Notes: generated by a model not told the origin, from the sequence alone. DNA of 64,000 nt from Flavobacteriales bacterium (GCA_947447525.1 CANFJL010000008.1:1-64000), one strand, 5' to 3'; shown: positions 35,838 to 45,740, numbered from the stretch's first letter. Numbers and translations: made by a program.

Positions 35838-38800
35838 GTGAAACCAAATGTCATAAGTTCAGAAATACAAGAGTTGATAGCTGAATTATCCTATTTTAGA
35901 TCGGATGATATCTTGGTAAATATTAACCCAAAAAATGCAATTCTAATAGATTCTGATGAATTAATTAGTACACCATTATTGGAAAAAGTCCTGATTGAAA
36001 CAAGAAAAATAGAAAAAGAATTTGGAATTAATCCCTTATGTAAAAGTAGAGGCACACTTCAATTATCCTTAAATGGAAAAGAAATTACAGCGCCCTTATT
36101 TTTGATTCCTGTAAAAGCCAACAGCAATAAAATAGAAGGTTTAGTTCGTATACAGGCAATTGAAGAATCGATGATTGTCAACCCATTTATTATTCAACAT
36201 TTAGCCCAAAATATTTCAAATTTTGACGCTTCAAAAATGGATAGTGAAACGACTACTTTAAAATATTTAAAAGAAATAAAAATAGAAACGATTGATGTCG
36301 ATTCCACCTTCATTGGAAATTTTCATCATCATCGCTATGCGCTTTTAGCAGAAATAGAAGGCGTATTGAAGTCAGGAGATTATTCTAATCTATTGCAACG
36401 CTTATTCTTTGATATTGGCAAGGAAGAAAAAACAGAATTAAACTTTTCGGATGCTTTATTATTTCCATCTGATGCATCACAAGAAAAGGTATTTGATCAA
36501 TTAAAAAAAGAAGATCTTGTATTACAAGGACCTCCAGGAACAGGGAAATCTCAAGTCATTGCAAATCTTATTGGTAAATGCTTACCACAAAATATGCGTT
36601 TATTACTCGTTTCTGAAAAAAGAGCGGCATTATTAGTCATTCAACAAAAATTAGAACAAGTTGGATTGGGAGACTTAGTTACGATAAGCACATCAAATTT
36701 CACCTCAAAAGAATTAATCCAAGGATTAAAAAATAGCTGGCAAAGAATTGAAAATGAAACATATTCTTTAAATAATATTGGAGAAAATTTTAAAGATAGA
36801 ATTAACTTAATTCAACTAGAACTAGATCTGCTCAACAAAAAGGATGTCATTGACGGATTGTCCATTAAAGAGTTTTTAATCCTAAGTAAAGGAATAGATT
36901 TAGAGAAGATGGCTTATGAAAGCGATTTACCTACTTTGAGTTCATGGATGCAACATAAAAAAACAATTCAAGAAATTCCGCCTAAAATATTGGAGTGTAT
37001 TGCTCCCTTAAAATCTAATTTTGATTACAAAAGTCAGATCCAAAATTTTGACAAAACACTACAGCAACTCATTTCAGATTTAAATCAAATCAAGGCGATT
37101 TTTAAATGTTCGACCATTGAAGACCTTTTATGCTTGCAAGAAAAATCAACGATTAATCATCGTTTTTCAAGTGCTTTATATCAAAAATACCATCCATTAA
37201 TTACAAAGAATAAGGATAAATTTTTGAAATTAAAGGTCAAGTATCTGAGCAAAGAGAAAGCACTTTTGAGAAAAGAAAGTCAATTGACCCATTGGTTAAT
37301 CTTGCCTAGCCCACTAGAAATTGAGGTATTAATTGAGAAGCAAAGCAAAAAAGGATTTTTAGCTGGGTTAGCCTGGAAAAAAGAAAAGAAAAAGTGGTTC
37401 AGAACTCCTCAGATTGACTTTGATTCGGCATTGAAATCAATTCTAGAGTTTACCAAAGAAAAAGAAAGTTTTGAAAATATTTGTGAGGCATTAATCAGTA
37501 TTGGAGTTGAAAATCCGGACAAGGACATTGAGATTATCTCTGGGCTATTACATGGTGGAAGTTCCGATAATTGGGAGCAATTTGATCAATGGGATGAAAC
37601 TGAAAAGATATTGTTGAGCAGTAATTTTCAATTAATAAATAGAGCATTGCAAATATTGCAAAGCAACTTCAATTTTAAAAAAGAACAGGAATTACTTCCC
37701 TATCTGAGAGACTTTTTAGATGCCATTCCACTCATTATTTCTCATTCCAATCAACTTGCTGAATTACCTCAAGAAATCTTGTCTAGTTTCAAAAAGGAAG
37801 TTAATGTATTAAGGATTGAGCAAGGAATCATTAATAAAGCTTGGGTAAATTTTATGGGTGATTATCCGAAATTTAGCGCTCATAATGCAAGTGAATTTCT
37901 ATCAAACTGTATCAGTTTAACAAGTGTCTTACAAGCTGAATCAAGAGAATTGGTTGCGCGTATCTTACAGGAGCAACAAGTTAAATTTAAATATTATCAG
38001 CACTTAATTGAAACGCCTAACACTAAATTAAAAGAAGACGAAATATCACTTAAAAAAATCTTAAAAAAAGGCAAGGCAATTTTAGTCAAAGAATTTGGGA
38101 AGCAAAGAAATCATCAATCCATTAGATTATTGTGTGCTGGAGAAGCAGCGCCATGGATTCAATTGTTAAAACCATTATGGTTAACGAATCCTACTCGATT
38201 AGCAAGTAATCTACCCTTAATACCAGATCAATTTGATTTGGCAATTGTAGATGAAGCGAGTCAAATAAATTTAAGTCATGCCATTGGAACTTTATACAGA
38301 TCCAAAAGAATATTAATTGCTGGGGACAGTCAACAAATGGCTCCGAGTCAGTTTTTTAAGCAACGAAATGATGACGCTCAAAGCTTGCTTCACAAAGGAA
38401 GTTATTACTTTAAGAACATTGTTTTGAAGAATCACTATCGCAGTGAGCATCCTACCTTAATCTCCTTCTCTAACCAACACTTTTATAACAATGAGCTGGT
38501 TGCCTTTCCATCCATTAGGCAAGAAAAACAACCCCTTGTTTTACATTATATTGAGAATGGAACCTATACCGAAAGACAAAATCAAAATGAAGCAAAAGAA
38601 ATTGTACGTTTTATTCAACCGCTTTTAAAAAACGAAAAAGAAAAACTGGGGATAGTTGCTTTTTCACTTTCGCAATTGTCTTGTATTTTGAGTCAATTTA
38701 GTGCGCGAGAACAACTACTTATCCAAGATAGAATAGACAACGATACTTTATTTTTTAAATCACTGGAGAATGTTCAGGGAGATGAATGTGATCAATTGGT

Positions 38801-39173
38801 TATTAGCTTTGGATACGCTAAGAATTCAGAAGGTCAATTTGACATGAGATTTGGACCAATTAATGAAAAAAATGGAGACAAGCGTTTAAATGTCTTATTC
38901 TCAAGAGCAAGAAAAAAGATTGATTTTTTCACTTCTGTAAAAAGCGAAGACTTCAACATGCCGTCGAATAGTGCTGTGATTTTATTAAAAAAATGGCATT
39001 TCATGTTGGAACAAGCCTTAGAGGATCTTCCTGCTGATCAAAATTCCTTTAAGATCAACAACAACAAGATTTCAATGGTAAATTGGGCGCATTGTTCACC
39101 TAAAGCCATGGATGTATTTGCAATAACCAATACGCTGAAAAATAGAGATTGGATATTGGATGTATCTGAGTAA
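35838..39173 (+). CDS. Superfamily 1 UPF1-like DEAA-type helicase / AAA protein
   Basis: A 1111-residue cytoplasmic protein. Residues 1-215 are an N-terminal domain of unknown type. Walker A GPPGTGKS is at about 231-238. Residues about 250-770 form a long, mostly helical insertion. Then come Walker B-like IVDEASQIN near 805, AGDSQQMAPS near 830, NHYRSEHPTLISFSN near 870, and the C-terminal SF1 motifs VQGDECDQLVISFGY near 980 and RLNVLFSRARKK near 1020. It lacks the C-terminal nuclease-like domain found in some relatives. It probably unwinds or moves on nucleic acid; a role in RNA handling, repair or phage defence cannot be separated from sequence. GTG is the only fitting start. Confidence 0.85.
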   Translation: MKPNVISSEIQELIAELSYFRSDDILVNINPKNAILIDSDELISTPLLEKVLIETRKIEKEFGINPLCKSRGTLQLSLNGKEITAPLFLIPVKANSNKIEGLVRIQAIEESMIVNPFIIQHLAQNISNFDASKMDSETTTLKYLKEIKIETIDVDSTFIGNFHHHRYALLAEIEGVLKSGDYSNLLQRLFFDIGKEEKTELNFSDALLFPSDASQEKVFDQLKKEDLVLQGPPGTGKSQVIANLIGKCLPQNMRLLLVSEKRAALLVIQQKLEQVGLGDLVTISTSNFTSKELIQGLKNSWQRIENETYSLNNIGENFKDRINLIQLELDLLNKKDVIDGLSIKEFLILSKGIDLEKMAYESDLPTLSSWMQHKKTIQEIPPKILECIAPLKSNFDYKSQIQNFDKTLQQLISDLNQIKAIFKCSTIEDLLCLQEKSTINHRFSSALYQKYHPLITKNKDKFLKLKVKYLSKEKALLRKESQLTHWLILPSPLEIEVLIEKQSKKGFLAGLAWKKEKKKWFRTPQIDFDSALKSILEFTKEKESFENICEALISIGVENPDKDIEIISGLLHGGSSDNWEQFDQWDETEKILLSSNFQLINRALQILQSNFNFKKEQELLPYLRDFLDAIPLIISHSNQLAELPQEILSSFKKEVNVLRIEQGIINKAWVNFMGDYPKFSAHNASEFLSNCISLTSVLQAESRELVARILQEQQVKFKYYQHLIETPNTKLKEDEISLKKILKKGKAILVKEFGKQRNHQSIRLLCAGEAAPWIQLLKPLWLTNPTRLASNLPLIPDQFDLAIVDEASQINLSHAIGTLYRSKRILIAGDSQQMAPSQFFKQRNDDAQSLLHKGSYYFKNIVLKNHYRSEHPTLISFSNQHFYNNELVAFPSIRQEKQPLVLHYIENGTYTERQNQNEAKEIVRFIQPLLKNEKEKLGIVAFSLSQLSCILSQFSAREQLLIQDRIDNDTLFFKSLENVQGDECDQLVISFGYAKNSEGQFDMRFGPINEKNGDKRLNVLFSRARKKIDFFTSVKSEDFNMPSNSAVILLKKWHFMLEQALEDLPADQNSFKINNNKISMVNWAHCSPKAMDVFAITNTLKNRDWILDVSE

Positions 39174-39177
39174 TTAG

Positions 39178-39417
39178 CTATTTTTCTGGAACTGGATCAT
39201 GTCCGTGTCCACCTCTTGGATGACATTTTGAGATTCGTTTAATTCCCAACCAGCCGCCTTTTAAAGGTCCCCAAATTTTGATTGCTTCTAACATATAACT
39301 TGAGCATGTAGGAGTAAAACGGCAAGATGGCGGAAATAATGGGGAAATAATCAATTGATAAAATCTAATTAAAAACACTAGAGGCCAACTCATTATCCTT
39401 AAAATCGATTTTTTCAT
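39178..39417 (-). CDS. yidD: Membrane protein insertion efficiency factor YidD
   Basis: A 79-residue protein with the family pattern [20 protein letters not shown], then [20 protein letters not shown] and a [13 protein letters not shown] ending. YidD helps insert inner-membrane proteins with YidC. It is usually near rpmH/rnpA/yidC, but here it stands alone between the helicase and a lytic transglycosylase. A TATCTTTG box ends 4 bases before the ATG, suggesting a leaderless mRNA. Confidence 0.95.
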   Translation of the reverse strand: MKKSILRIMSWPLVFLIRFYQLIISPLFPPSCRFTPTCSSYMLEAIKIWGPLKGGWLGIKRISKCHPRGGHGHDPVPEK

Positions 39418-39421
39418 GAAG

Positions 39422-39429
39422 CAAAGATA
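39422..39429 (-). promoter_or_regulatory. Predicted -7 element (TATCTTTG) of yidD
   Basis: An exact TAnnTTTG match on the minus strand. The four bases CTTC separate it from the yidD ATG at 39417. Confidence 0.5.
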
Positions 39430-39518
39430 ATAGATTCAACATTTTGTTGTGTTTAAAAATGATGTACCCTAAAAATAGAACTGCAGTTAAATAATTAATT
39501 TTAGTTTTTATTTTTAAA

Positions 39519-40463
39519 ATGACACTACAAAAAACAATATTATTAATAACAGTTTTATATTCCATCACATGCCAAGCGCAAAAATGGGATCAAGAAAAAA
39601 TTACGGTAACCAAGGCAAATGTTTCCAGCAAAATAATGACAGCTGAATCAATCTTTGAGGAGCGATGGGATGGCTTAGCACAAGCGCAATTCTGGAAAGA
39701 AATAATGCTTTTGTCTCCAGACTCATGTATCATCAATGTAGCAAGTTCAAGGAAGATTCTTAAAAAAATGTCAAATCGTGATTGGGAAAGACAAAGTGAA
39801 GTTGAAAAAAATAATTTAAAAATACAATTAAAAACAACCCATAACATTGCTTTAGACGAACGTGTTTATATCACCATAGGAAAAAGCGATTTTTACAAAT
39901 TCCACGAAGTTTATCCATCTCTAGCCAAAGGAGTTACAGCTTTTGAAAATGCTGGTGTAGATCCTTGGTACGCACAATCTATTCTGTTAATTGAAAGTCC
40001 AGGGCAGCTTCAAAAGTCAGTTGCTGGGGCTTACGGTGCTTTTCAATTAATGCCAGGTGTGGCGAGAACTTATGGTTTAGTGGTCAACTCGACAAAAGAT
40101 GAGAGAAAGGATTTTAATAGAAGCGCCTATGCTGCAGCTCAATTAATCTCAAGAGTTTGCATTCCTGAGGCAAAGCGCATATTGGATCGGCATCAGTTAA
40201 CGTACAATGAATCAGATTTATGGTTTCGCTTGTTTGTGTTGCATGTATATCATGCAGGAGCGCAAAATGTTTCGGCTGTTGTTGCTAAAATCAAACCTGT
40301 TGAGGGTTCAAAAGCATTAATCCAATCGATGTGGTGCACGACAGCGGCAAGCTTTGGTAACAATTCACAAAATTACAGCCAATTAGCCCTTGCTGCACAA
40401 TTGATTTTAAATGATTTGATTTATCATGATTGCGATGATATCGTTCACGCCTCGTCTAAATGA
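39519..40463 (+). CDS. Lytic transglycosylase (SLT domain)
   Basis: A 314-residue protein with a short signal peptide (ITCQAQ near residue 20). The SLT domain (about 145-255) has the catalytic Glu in ILLIESPGQLQ, and SVAGAYGAFQLMPGVARTYGL, the pattern that follows the catalytic glutamate in family 1 transglycosylases. It cleaves peptidoglycan glycan strands with a 1,6-anhydro product. Its last 19 bases overlap the end of the convergent msrB gene. Confidence 0.9.
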   Translation: MTLQKTILLITVLYSITCQAQKWDQEKITVTKANVSSKIMTAESIFEERWDGLAQAQFWKEIMLLSPDSCIINVASSRKILKKMSNRDWERQSEVEKNNLKIQLKTTHNIALDERVYITIGKSDFYKFHEVYPSLAKGVTAFENAGVDPWYAQSILLIESPGQLQKSVAGAYGAFQLMPGVARTYGLVVNSTKDERKDFNRSAYAAAQLISRVCIPEAKRILDRHQLTYNESDLWFRLFVLHVYHAGAQNVSAVVAKIKPVEGSKALIQSMWCTTAASFGNNSQNYSQLALAAQLILNDLIYHDCDDIVHASSK

Positions 40464-40831
40464 TCTGGACTAAAATTTAGCGAAAGTGAATTGACGCAAT
40501 GTCTTGTGTTTTTATCGGTAAATCCTTCACCAAAAAACACATGACCAAGATGACCTTTACAATTGGAACAAACAATTTCTGTTCTCTTACCATCTTTGTC
40601 TAAAACATGTTCCACATTTTGTGCGAGTTGAGCATCAAAACTTGGCCATCCACATTCCGAATTAAATTTTGATTTACTTTCATAAAGCTTCAAATCGCAA
40701 CGCTTACAAGAATATACGCCTTCCTTATAAAAAACATTGTAAGCTCCTGTAAAAGGGCGCTCTGTTCCTTTATTCTCAATAATATAAGCTTCATCTGAGC
40801 TCAATTTATTCCAATTATTTTTATCTTTCAT
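40445..40831 (-). CDS. msrB: Peptide-methionine (R)-S-oxide reductase MsrB
   Basis: A 128-residue repair enzyme that reduces methionine-R-sulfoxide. Zinc ligands are Cys42, Cys45, Cys88 and Cys91, the catalytic Cys is 112 in RHCVNSLSL, and Cys60 in SECGWPSF is the likely resolving residue. HLGHVFFGEG is typical. The start overlaps the menC stop as ATGA, so it is the last gene of the polymerase-asnB-menC operon. No signal peptide, so it is cytoplasmic. Confidence 0.95.
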   Translation of the reverse strand: MKDKNNWNKLSSDEAYIIENKGTERPFTGAYNVFYKEGVYSCKRCDLKLYESKSKFNSECGWPSFDAQLAQNVEHVLDKDGKRTEIVCSNCKGHLGHVFFGEGFTDKNTRHCVNSLSLNFSPDHLDEA

Positions 40832-41904
40832 AAGACTTGTTTAACATATCCATTTTCTAAAACAAGCAAAGAAGGAAAATTGTTTGAAAACAAACTACCG
40901 GTTCCTAAACCTTGGGGCAATTTTAAATCATATTCAGCAGCCAATTGTGCGATGGCCAATAAGCCTATATTTCCTTCTAAAGCAGAGGTTAACCACCAGT
41001 CAATTCCATTATTTTCTGCAAGTTGAATCCATTCTTGAGTGCCAACAATACCTCCATGCAAAGAAGGTTTAAGTACAATAAATTGAGGCTTAACCGTCTG
41101 AAGTAAAGTTTGCTTTTCGGCGTAAGAATAACAAGAAATAAGTTCCTCATCTAGGGCAATTGGCAATATATTTTCATGGCAAAGTTCGCGCAATAAGTCT
41201 ATTTGTCCAACTGCTATGGGTTGTTCAATGGAATGCACTTCCAACTGCGCTAATTCATGTAATGATCCTCGGACATTTTCTCTTGAGAACGCACCATTTG
41301 CATCAACGCGAATGGCAAGTTTATCGGATGAAAGTTGTTTGCGCAAACCTTCTATTATTTTCAATTCAGAACTCAATTCGATGGCTCCAACTTTTAATTT
41401 TATAGTAGAATATCCTTGCTCTAACTTCTCCTCTATTTGCTTTTGCATAAAGGAAACATCTCCCATCCAAACGAGTCCATTCACTTGTATTGTTGATTTT
41501 CCTTGAGAAAATTCATTGTCGAAAATCAGCGCATTACTTTTATGAAACAAAGAAAGCAAAGCACATTCTAATCCAAATTTAATGGAAGGAAATCTAACCC
41601 ATTCTAGAAGAAATTCTAATCCATTCTTCGAAAACTTAGGGACTAAAGAATCTTTGTCAATGAAAAATGAGAGAGAAGTATCTTTCAATTGATTAATCAA
41701 TTTATCTAATTCCTGAACATATTTACCCTCTTCTGTAAATTCTGGCGAAAGGCCTTCAATAATACTACATTCGGCTATTGCAATAAAGTCGGAGTCATCA
41801 TCTTTCAAAGATAAAATCCAAGAGTTTTTTGTGTGTAGCATTCCACGACTCGTTCCTCCTGGTATATTAAAATTAAAAGTGTGTTTTCTATACGTCAGTT
41901 TCAT
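40828..41904 (-). CDS. menC: o-Succinylbenzoate synthase MenC (enolase superfamily)
   Basis: MenC dehydrates SHCHC to o-succinylbenzoate in menaquinone biosynthesis. The 358-residue protein shows the enolase-superfamily pattern KLKVG (catalytic Lys), RVDANGAF, SIEQPI, ALDEE and VLKPSLHGG, and the length fits. I choose the ATG at 41904, which overlaps the asnB stop as ATGA, over an earlier start at 41949 that adds residues MVLIDVSNVARTLDG inside asnB. A dipeptide epimerase is the main alternative; I favour MenC because Bacteroidota use menaquinone. Confidence 0.82.
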   Translation of the reverse strand: MKLTYRKHTFNFNIPGGTSRGMLHTKNSWILSLKDDDSDFIAIAECSIIEGLSPEFTEEGKYVQELDKLINQLKDTSLSFFIDKDSLVPKFSKNGLEFLLEWVRFPSIKFGLECALLSLFHKSNALIFDNEFSQGKSTIQVNGLVWMGDVSFMQKQIEEKLEQGYSTIKLKVGAIELSSELKIIEGLRKQLSSDKLAIRVDANGAFSRENVRGSLHELAQLEVHSIEQPIAVGQIDLLRELCHENILPIALDEELISCYSYAEKQTLLQTVKPQFIVLKPSLHGGIVGTQEWIQLAENNGIDWWLTSALEGNIGLLAIAQLAAEYDLKLPQGLGTGSLFSNNFPSLLVLENGYVKQVL

Positions 41905-43820
41905 TCCATCCAGCGTTCGTGCCACATTTGAAACATCAATAAGTACCATATTTTAACTGTATTTTCTTTTCTTCCCGCGCGGAAAGAACTTACTAAATTT
42001 TGTACAGCAATAGGGTTAAATATTTGTTGTTTCGTTATTCTTTCATGCTCTAAATATTGGTGCATCAAATGAGCTAATTCATCATTCAACCAATTACCAA
42101 TTGGAATTGCAAATCCTTTTTTAGGACGGTCCATTAGTTCCTTTGGGACATAGTCATGCACTATATCCTTTAAAATCAACTTTTTTATTCCGTTTTTATA
42201 TTTAAATGCATCGGGAAGTTGAGCTGCAAATTCAATCAGGTGATGATCTAGTAAGGGTTCGCGACCTTCAAGACTAGCTGACATAGTAGCGCGATCAACT
42301 TTTTGAAGGATATCATCAGGCAGATAAGTTTGATAATCAATAGCCATCATAAAACTTAAAGGATTTGATGTTGCATTTAATAATTCAGTTGAATCATAAG
42401 CAGTCAAACGCTCATCGAAATGCCTCAAAAGAAGATCATTCATGGCAACCTCTGTAAATTGTTTACTCAATGATTGCATAAAATTTCCACCACTTGGATC
42501 TTTAATCAACAACTTTAATTTATCATAGCGTTGGTGAAAATTATACTTATTTCTAAAATAAAGAAGCTGTTCTGCATTAATTTGATCCATTGCAAAAGCA
42601 ATACTATTGCGCAAAAACTGAGGGGTATTTGTTATCAATTTCTGATATTTCATCAAATAATCATAGCGATTATACCCTGCAAATATCTCATCGCCACCAT
42701 CAGCACTAAGCGCTACCGTCACCTCTTTTTTTGCAGCTTCACTCACCAACATGGTTGGAATTGCACTACTGTCTGCAAAAGGCTCATCAAAAAAATAGGG
42801 TAGCGTTTCAACTTTTTTCACTGCTTCTTTTACATCGCAAATGATTTCAGTATGATCTGTCCCTAAAAACTCCGCTATTTTTCTTGCATCATCTGCTTCA
42901 TTTAATCCAATATCGGGCACAGCAATAGTAAATGTTTTGATCTTAGCGGTGCTGTTTTTTTGAATTGAAGAAACAACTGCGGTACTATCATAACCCCCAC
43001 TTAAGAAAACTCCAACAGGCACATCGGCCACCATTCGTAAAGCACATGCTTCATCCAATAATGTATTTGTTTTTTGTTTGGCTTCCTGATAAGAAATCTT
43101 AGATTTAGGTAGATTATAAAAATCATAAACATTCCAATAGGTCTCAGGTTTCATTTTTTCTAAACCTTCAATCCCTTCTTTTAAATCAAGTTTTAAATAA
43201 TGGCCTGGTTTTAATTTTTGCGTATGCTCAAAAATTGTGTTAGGAGCAGGAATATTTCCATATTGCATAAACATGGCAATAGCATCATAATCTAAAGATT
43301 TAACAAATGCTGGGTGTTCATGCATCGCTTTTAATTCGGAAGCGAATAAAAACAATCCTTTGTTACAATAATAATAAAATGGTTTTACTCCTGCGCGATC
43401 ACGGATACAGATTAGCTCTAGTTTAGTTTGATCATAGATCACAAAAGCGAACATTCCTGTAAAACGATGTATGCATTCAATTCCCCATTGGCTAAAAGCA
43501 TGAAGTATTACCTCCGTATCAGATGAACTTATAAAAACATGTCCTAAAGCTGTTAATTCTTGCTTTATTGCTTTAAAATTATAGATTTCACCATTATAAC
43601 AAATCCATAAATTATCAAATTTCATAGGTTGTTCACCGCCTGAACTGACATCAATAATAGAAAGACGCTGGTGGGCTAAGCCAAGCTGATAAGAATCCTC
43701 TTGGAACAATTTAATTCCTTTTCCATCTGGACCTCTATGACGCATAGAAAAACCCATAGAAGCTAAAATTGCTTCATTGGAAAGTTTATTAAAATCTATA
43801 AATCCAGCAATTCCACACAT
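41901..43820 (-). CDS. asnB: Asparagine synthase (glutamine-hydrolysing)
   Basis: A 639-residue amidotransferase. The N-terminal glutaminase domain has nucleophile Cys2 (MCGIAGFIDF). The synthase domain carries the PP-loop SGGYDSTAVV near residue 267 and PEPLLDHHLIEFA-type segments. It makes Asn from Asp, Gln and ATP, but members beside polysaccharide genes may amidate sugar intermediates. It starts 1 base after the end of the membrane polymerase-like gene, which makes a shared operon and possibly a surface-polysaccharide role likely. Confidence 0.93.
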   Translation of the reverse strand: MCGIAGFIDFNKLSNEAILASMGFSMRHRGPDGKGIKLFQEDSYQLGLAHQRLSIIDVSSGGEQPMKFDNLWICYNGEIYNFKAIKQELTALGHVFISSSDTEVILHAFSQWGIECIHRFTGMFAFVIYDQTKLELICIRDRAGVKPFYYYCNKGLFLFASELKAMHEHPAFVKSLDYDAIAMFMQYGNIPAPNTIFEHTQKLKPGHYLKLDLKEGIEGLEKMKPETYWNVYDFYNLPKSKISYQEAKQKTNTLLDEACALRMVADVPVGVFLSGGYDSTAVVSSIQKNSTAKIKTFTIAVPDIGLNEADDARKIAEFLGTDHTEIICDVKEAVKKVETLPYFFDEPFADSSAIPTMLVSEAAKKEVTVALSADGGDEIFAGYNRYDYLMKYQKLITNTPQFLRNSIAFAMDQINAEQLLYFRNKYNFHQRYDKLKLLIKDPSGGNFMQSLSKQFTEVAMNDLLLRHFDERLTAYDSTELLNATSNPLSFMMAIDYQTYLPDDILQKVDRATMSASLEGREPLLDHHLIEFAAQLPDAFKYKNGIKKLILKDIVHDYVPKELMDRPKKGFAIPIGNWLNDELAHLMHQYLEHERITKQQIFNPIAVQNLVSSFRAGRKENTVKIWYLLMFQMWHERWME

Positions 43821-43821
43821 A

Positions 43822-45159
43822 CTATTCTAGTTCCTTAGTTTCTGTTATATTGTCTTTATCGCTTAACTTAATGGTTAAAATTAATACTAAAAAAGGTAAT
43901 AGAATGGAGCGAATTCTAACAAGCACTCCAAAGATAACAGAAGTGAATGCCGCTATAAAACTCAAGATTACAGCAAACAAAATCGCAAATAGTAGCAACT
44001 CATTTTTTGAAAGCATTCTTAATTTCTTGATAATATTTTTAGATATAAAAAACTTAAGCGTTAAAAACATAAAGATTAAACTTTCAATACCATTTAGAAA
44101 TAAAGTAGGTGTTAAACTTTCAGTAATAAAGGGGCGATAAAAACCATAAAACACAACAATAGGTAAAGACTTAATTAAACCAAATAAGGAAAAGTCAACT
44201 ATACCAATATCATATTTTTTTCCTGTATAAATATCATTGCTTGTAAAATCATCTTTAATTATTGTTGCTTCATTAATTAAGGTTAGAATATAAGGAGAAG
44301 TCATAAAAAAGTAAATGGAAGCAAGACCAATGACGACATAGACAGAACGCAACAGTGTTTTAATTGTCCAATTGGATTCGAATCTTCTCGTTAATCTTGT
44401 ACCAAATGATAAAAAAAGCGGGGCTGAAATGGCCATCAACATAAAGGGTCGTATGCTATAAATTACATAAACACAGAGTAAAATCAGGAGTATATTTTTA
44501 AATTTCAAGGGATTCAAATTAATCAAAACCTCAAAAGCAGCCCATAATAGATACATAGTTGCTATCAGCACGATGGAATCTTTGGATAAACCAGAACACC
44601 AAAATCCAACCGATGGAATTAATAAAAATGCGAAAACCAAATTTCTGGTTGAATGCAATTTGAGTTTTTCAATTAAGGAAAGCAAACGAAATGAAGAGGA
44701 AAAGGAAAAATAAGCAATAATAAGGGTCATCGCGAAATAACTTTTGAAAGTTATAAGAGATAAGACAGAGGCAATTTTACATACAAACCACCCTTCTTTT
44801 TCTTTATAAATCCAAGAAGGTGGATAACCCGTTATAGAATCAAAATGTTTGCTAAGTAGCAAACTACTTGGATCAGACCACATGGATTCCAAATAAAGCA
44901 ATGGTGATTTGACAAAAAGATTATTTAGCGTATTTGCACCTTGAAAATAGGCTTTTGTATCTCCTCCTCCTAAGATAAAAATATAAGCTAAAGCGAACAA
45001 AACTCCAAAAAGGGAGCGAAACAAATAAGAGGGAATAAAATATGACTTTAGAGAAACAGGAACATTATTTGACTTTTTATACCCAACTATTATCAATAGT
45101 AGTACAGACCAAATAAGCGCACTTATAATATCAAAAACTGTTATAAATTCTGTATCCAA
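43822..45159 (-). CDS. Polytopic membrane protein, possibly polysaccharide polymerase (EpsG-like)
   Basis: A 445-residue protein with about ten or more membrane segments and a large loop after the second segment (GGGDTKAYFQGANTLNNLFV, then WSDPSSLLLSKHFDSITG). That layout resembles EpsG/O-antigen polymerase-type proteins. It starts at TTG (45159): the preceding in-frame codons contain a stop and there is no ATG for many residues. The stop lies 1 base before asnB. A role in polymerising a surface polysaccharide is inference. Confidence 0.6.
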   Translation of the reverse strand: MDTEFITVFDIISALIWSVLLLIIVGYKKSNNVPVSLKSYFIPSYLFRSLFGVLFALAYIFILGGGDTKAYFQGANTLNNLFVKSPLLYLESMWSDPSSLLLSKHFDSITGYPPSWIYKEKEGWFVCKIASVLSLITFKSYFAMTLIIAYFSFSSSFRLLSLIEKLKLHSTRNLVFAFLLIPSVGFWCSGLSKDSIVLIATMYLLWAAFEVLINLNPLKFKNILLILLCVYVIYSIRPFMLMAISAPLFLSFGTRLTRRFESNWTIKTLLRSVYVVIGLASIYFFMTSPYILTLINEATIIKDDFTSNDIYTGKKYDIGIVDFSLFGLIKSLPIVVFYGFYRPFITESLTPTLFLNGIESLIFMFLTLKFFISKNIIKKLRMLSKNELLLFAILFAVILSFIAAFTSVIFGVLVRIRSILLPFLVLILTIKLSDKDNITETKELE

Positions 45160-45199
45160 TTCAAATGATTATTTCCAAAGATAAACAGAATAGTTACTA

Positions 45200-45673
45200 C
45201 TAAGCATGATGGTATTTTTCACCTTTAATAATTGTGAAAGCTCGATAGAGTTGTTCTAGAAAAATTAAGCGAATAATTTGATGAGAAAAGGTCATTTCTG
45301 AAAGCGAAATTTGTTCGTCTGCTTTTGCATATACCGCATGGGAAAAGCCATAGGCGCCACCGATAACAAAAGTAATTGCGCTGCTGCCATGAAGTGCTTT
45401 TTTCTCTAGATGATTTGCAAAAGCAATAGAATTGAAACTTTTACCTTTATCATCTAGAAGAATAACATATTCACCACTTTGAATTTTACTTAATATTAAT
45501 TCCCCTTCACGCAGTTTTATTTCTTCTTGCGAAAAAGATTTTACTTGTTTAAGTTCAGGAATATCAATTCGAGCATACGAACAATAGTGCGTTAATCTTT
45601 TGGAATACTCCTCTTCTCCCGATTTGAGAAAATTAAAATTTGTCTTGCCGACACAAATTAGTTTTATCTTCAT
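45200..45673 (-). CDS. rlmH: 23S rRNA (pseudouridine1915-N3)-methyltransferase RlmH
   Basis: A roughly 157-residue SPOUT-family enzyme that methylates pseudouridine 1915 in helix 69. Conserved features are KIKLICVGKT, YSKRLTHYC, GEYVILLDDKGK, FVIGGAYGFS and the C-terminal LYRAFTIIKGEKYHH. Starts are possible at two adjacent ATG codons (45676 and 45673) and a preceding TTG; I use 45673 because the -7 box TAATTTTG ends at 45677, leaving three bases before that ATG. The polymerase-like gene lies downstream by 40 bases. Confidence 0.95.
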   Translation of the reverse strand: MKIKLICVGKTNFNFLKSGEEEYSKRLTHYCSYARIDIPELKQVKSFSQEEIKLREGELILSKIQSGEYVILLDDKGKSFNSIAFANHLEKKALHGSSAITFVIGGAYGFSHAVYAKADEQISLSEMTFSHQIIRLIFLEQLYRAFTIIKGEKYHHA

Positions 45674-45676
45674 CAT

Positions 45677-45684
45677 CAAAATTA
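45677..45684 (-). promoter_or_regulatory. Predicted -7 element (TAATTTTG) abutting the rlmH start
   Basis: An exact TAnnTTTG match on the minus strand. ATG codons begin 1 and 4 bases after it, so only a leaderless transcript from the second ATG fits a standard transcription start. Confidence 0.5.
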
Positions 45685-45716
45685 GCGAATAATTATAATA
45701 AATTAATTTAAGGCAT

Positions 45717-45724
45717 TATTTTTG
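45717..45724 (+). promoter_or_regulatory. Predicted -7 element (TATTTTTG) of the DUF4783 gene
   Basis: An exact TAnnTTTG match, 16 bases before the ATG at 45741, in the spacer divergent to rlmH. Confidence 0.45.
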
Positions 45725-45740
45725 AAGCGTAAAAAATCAT

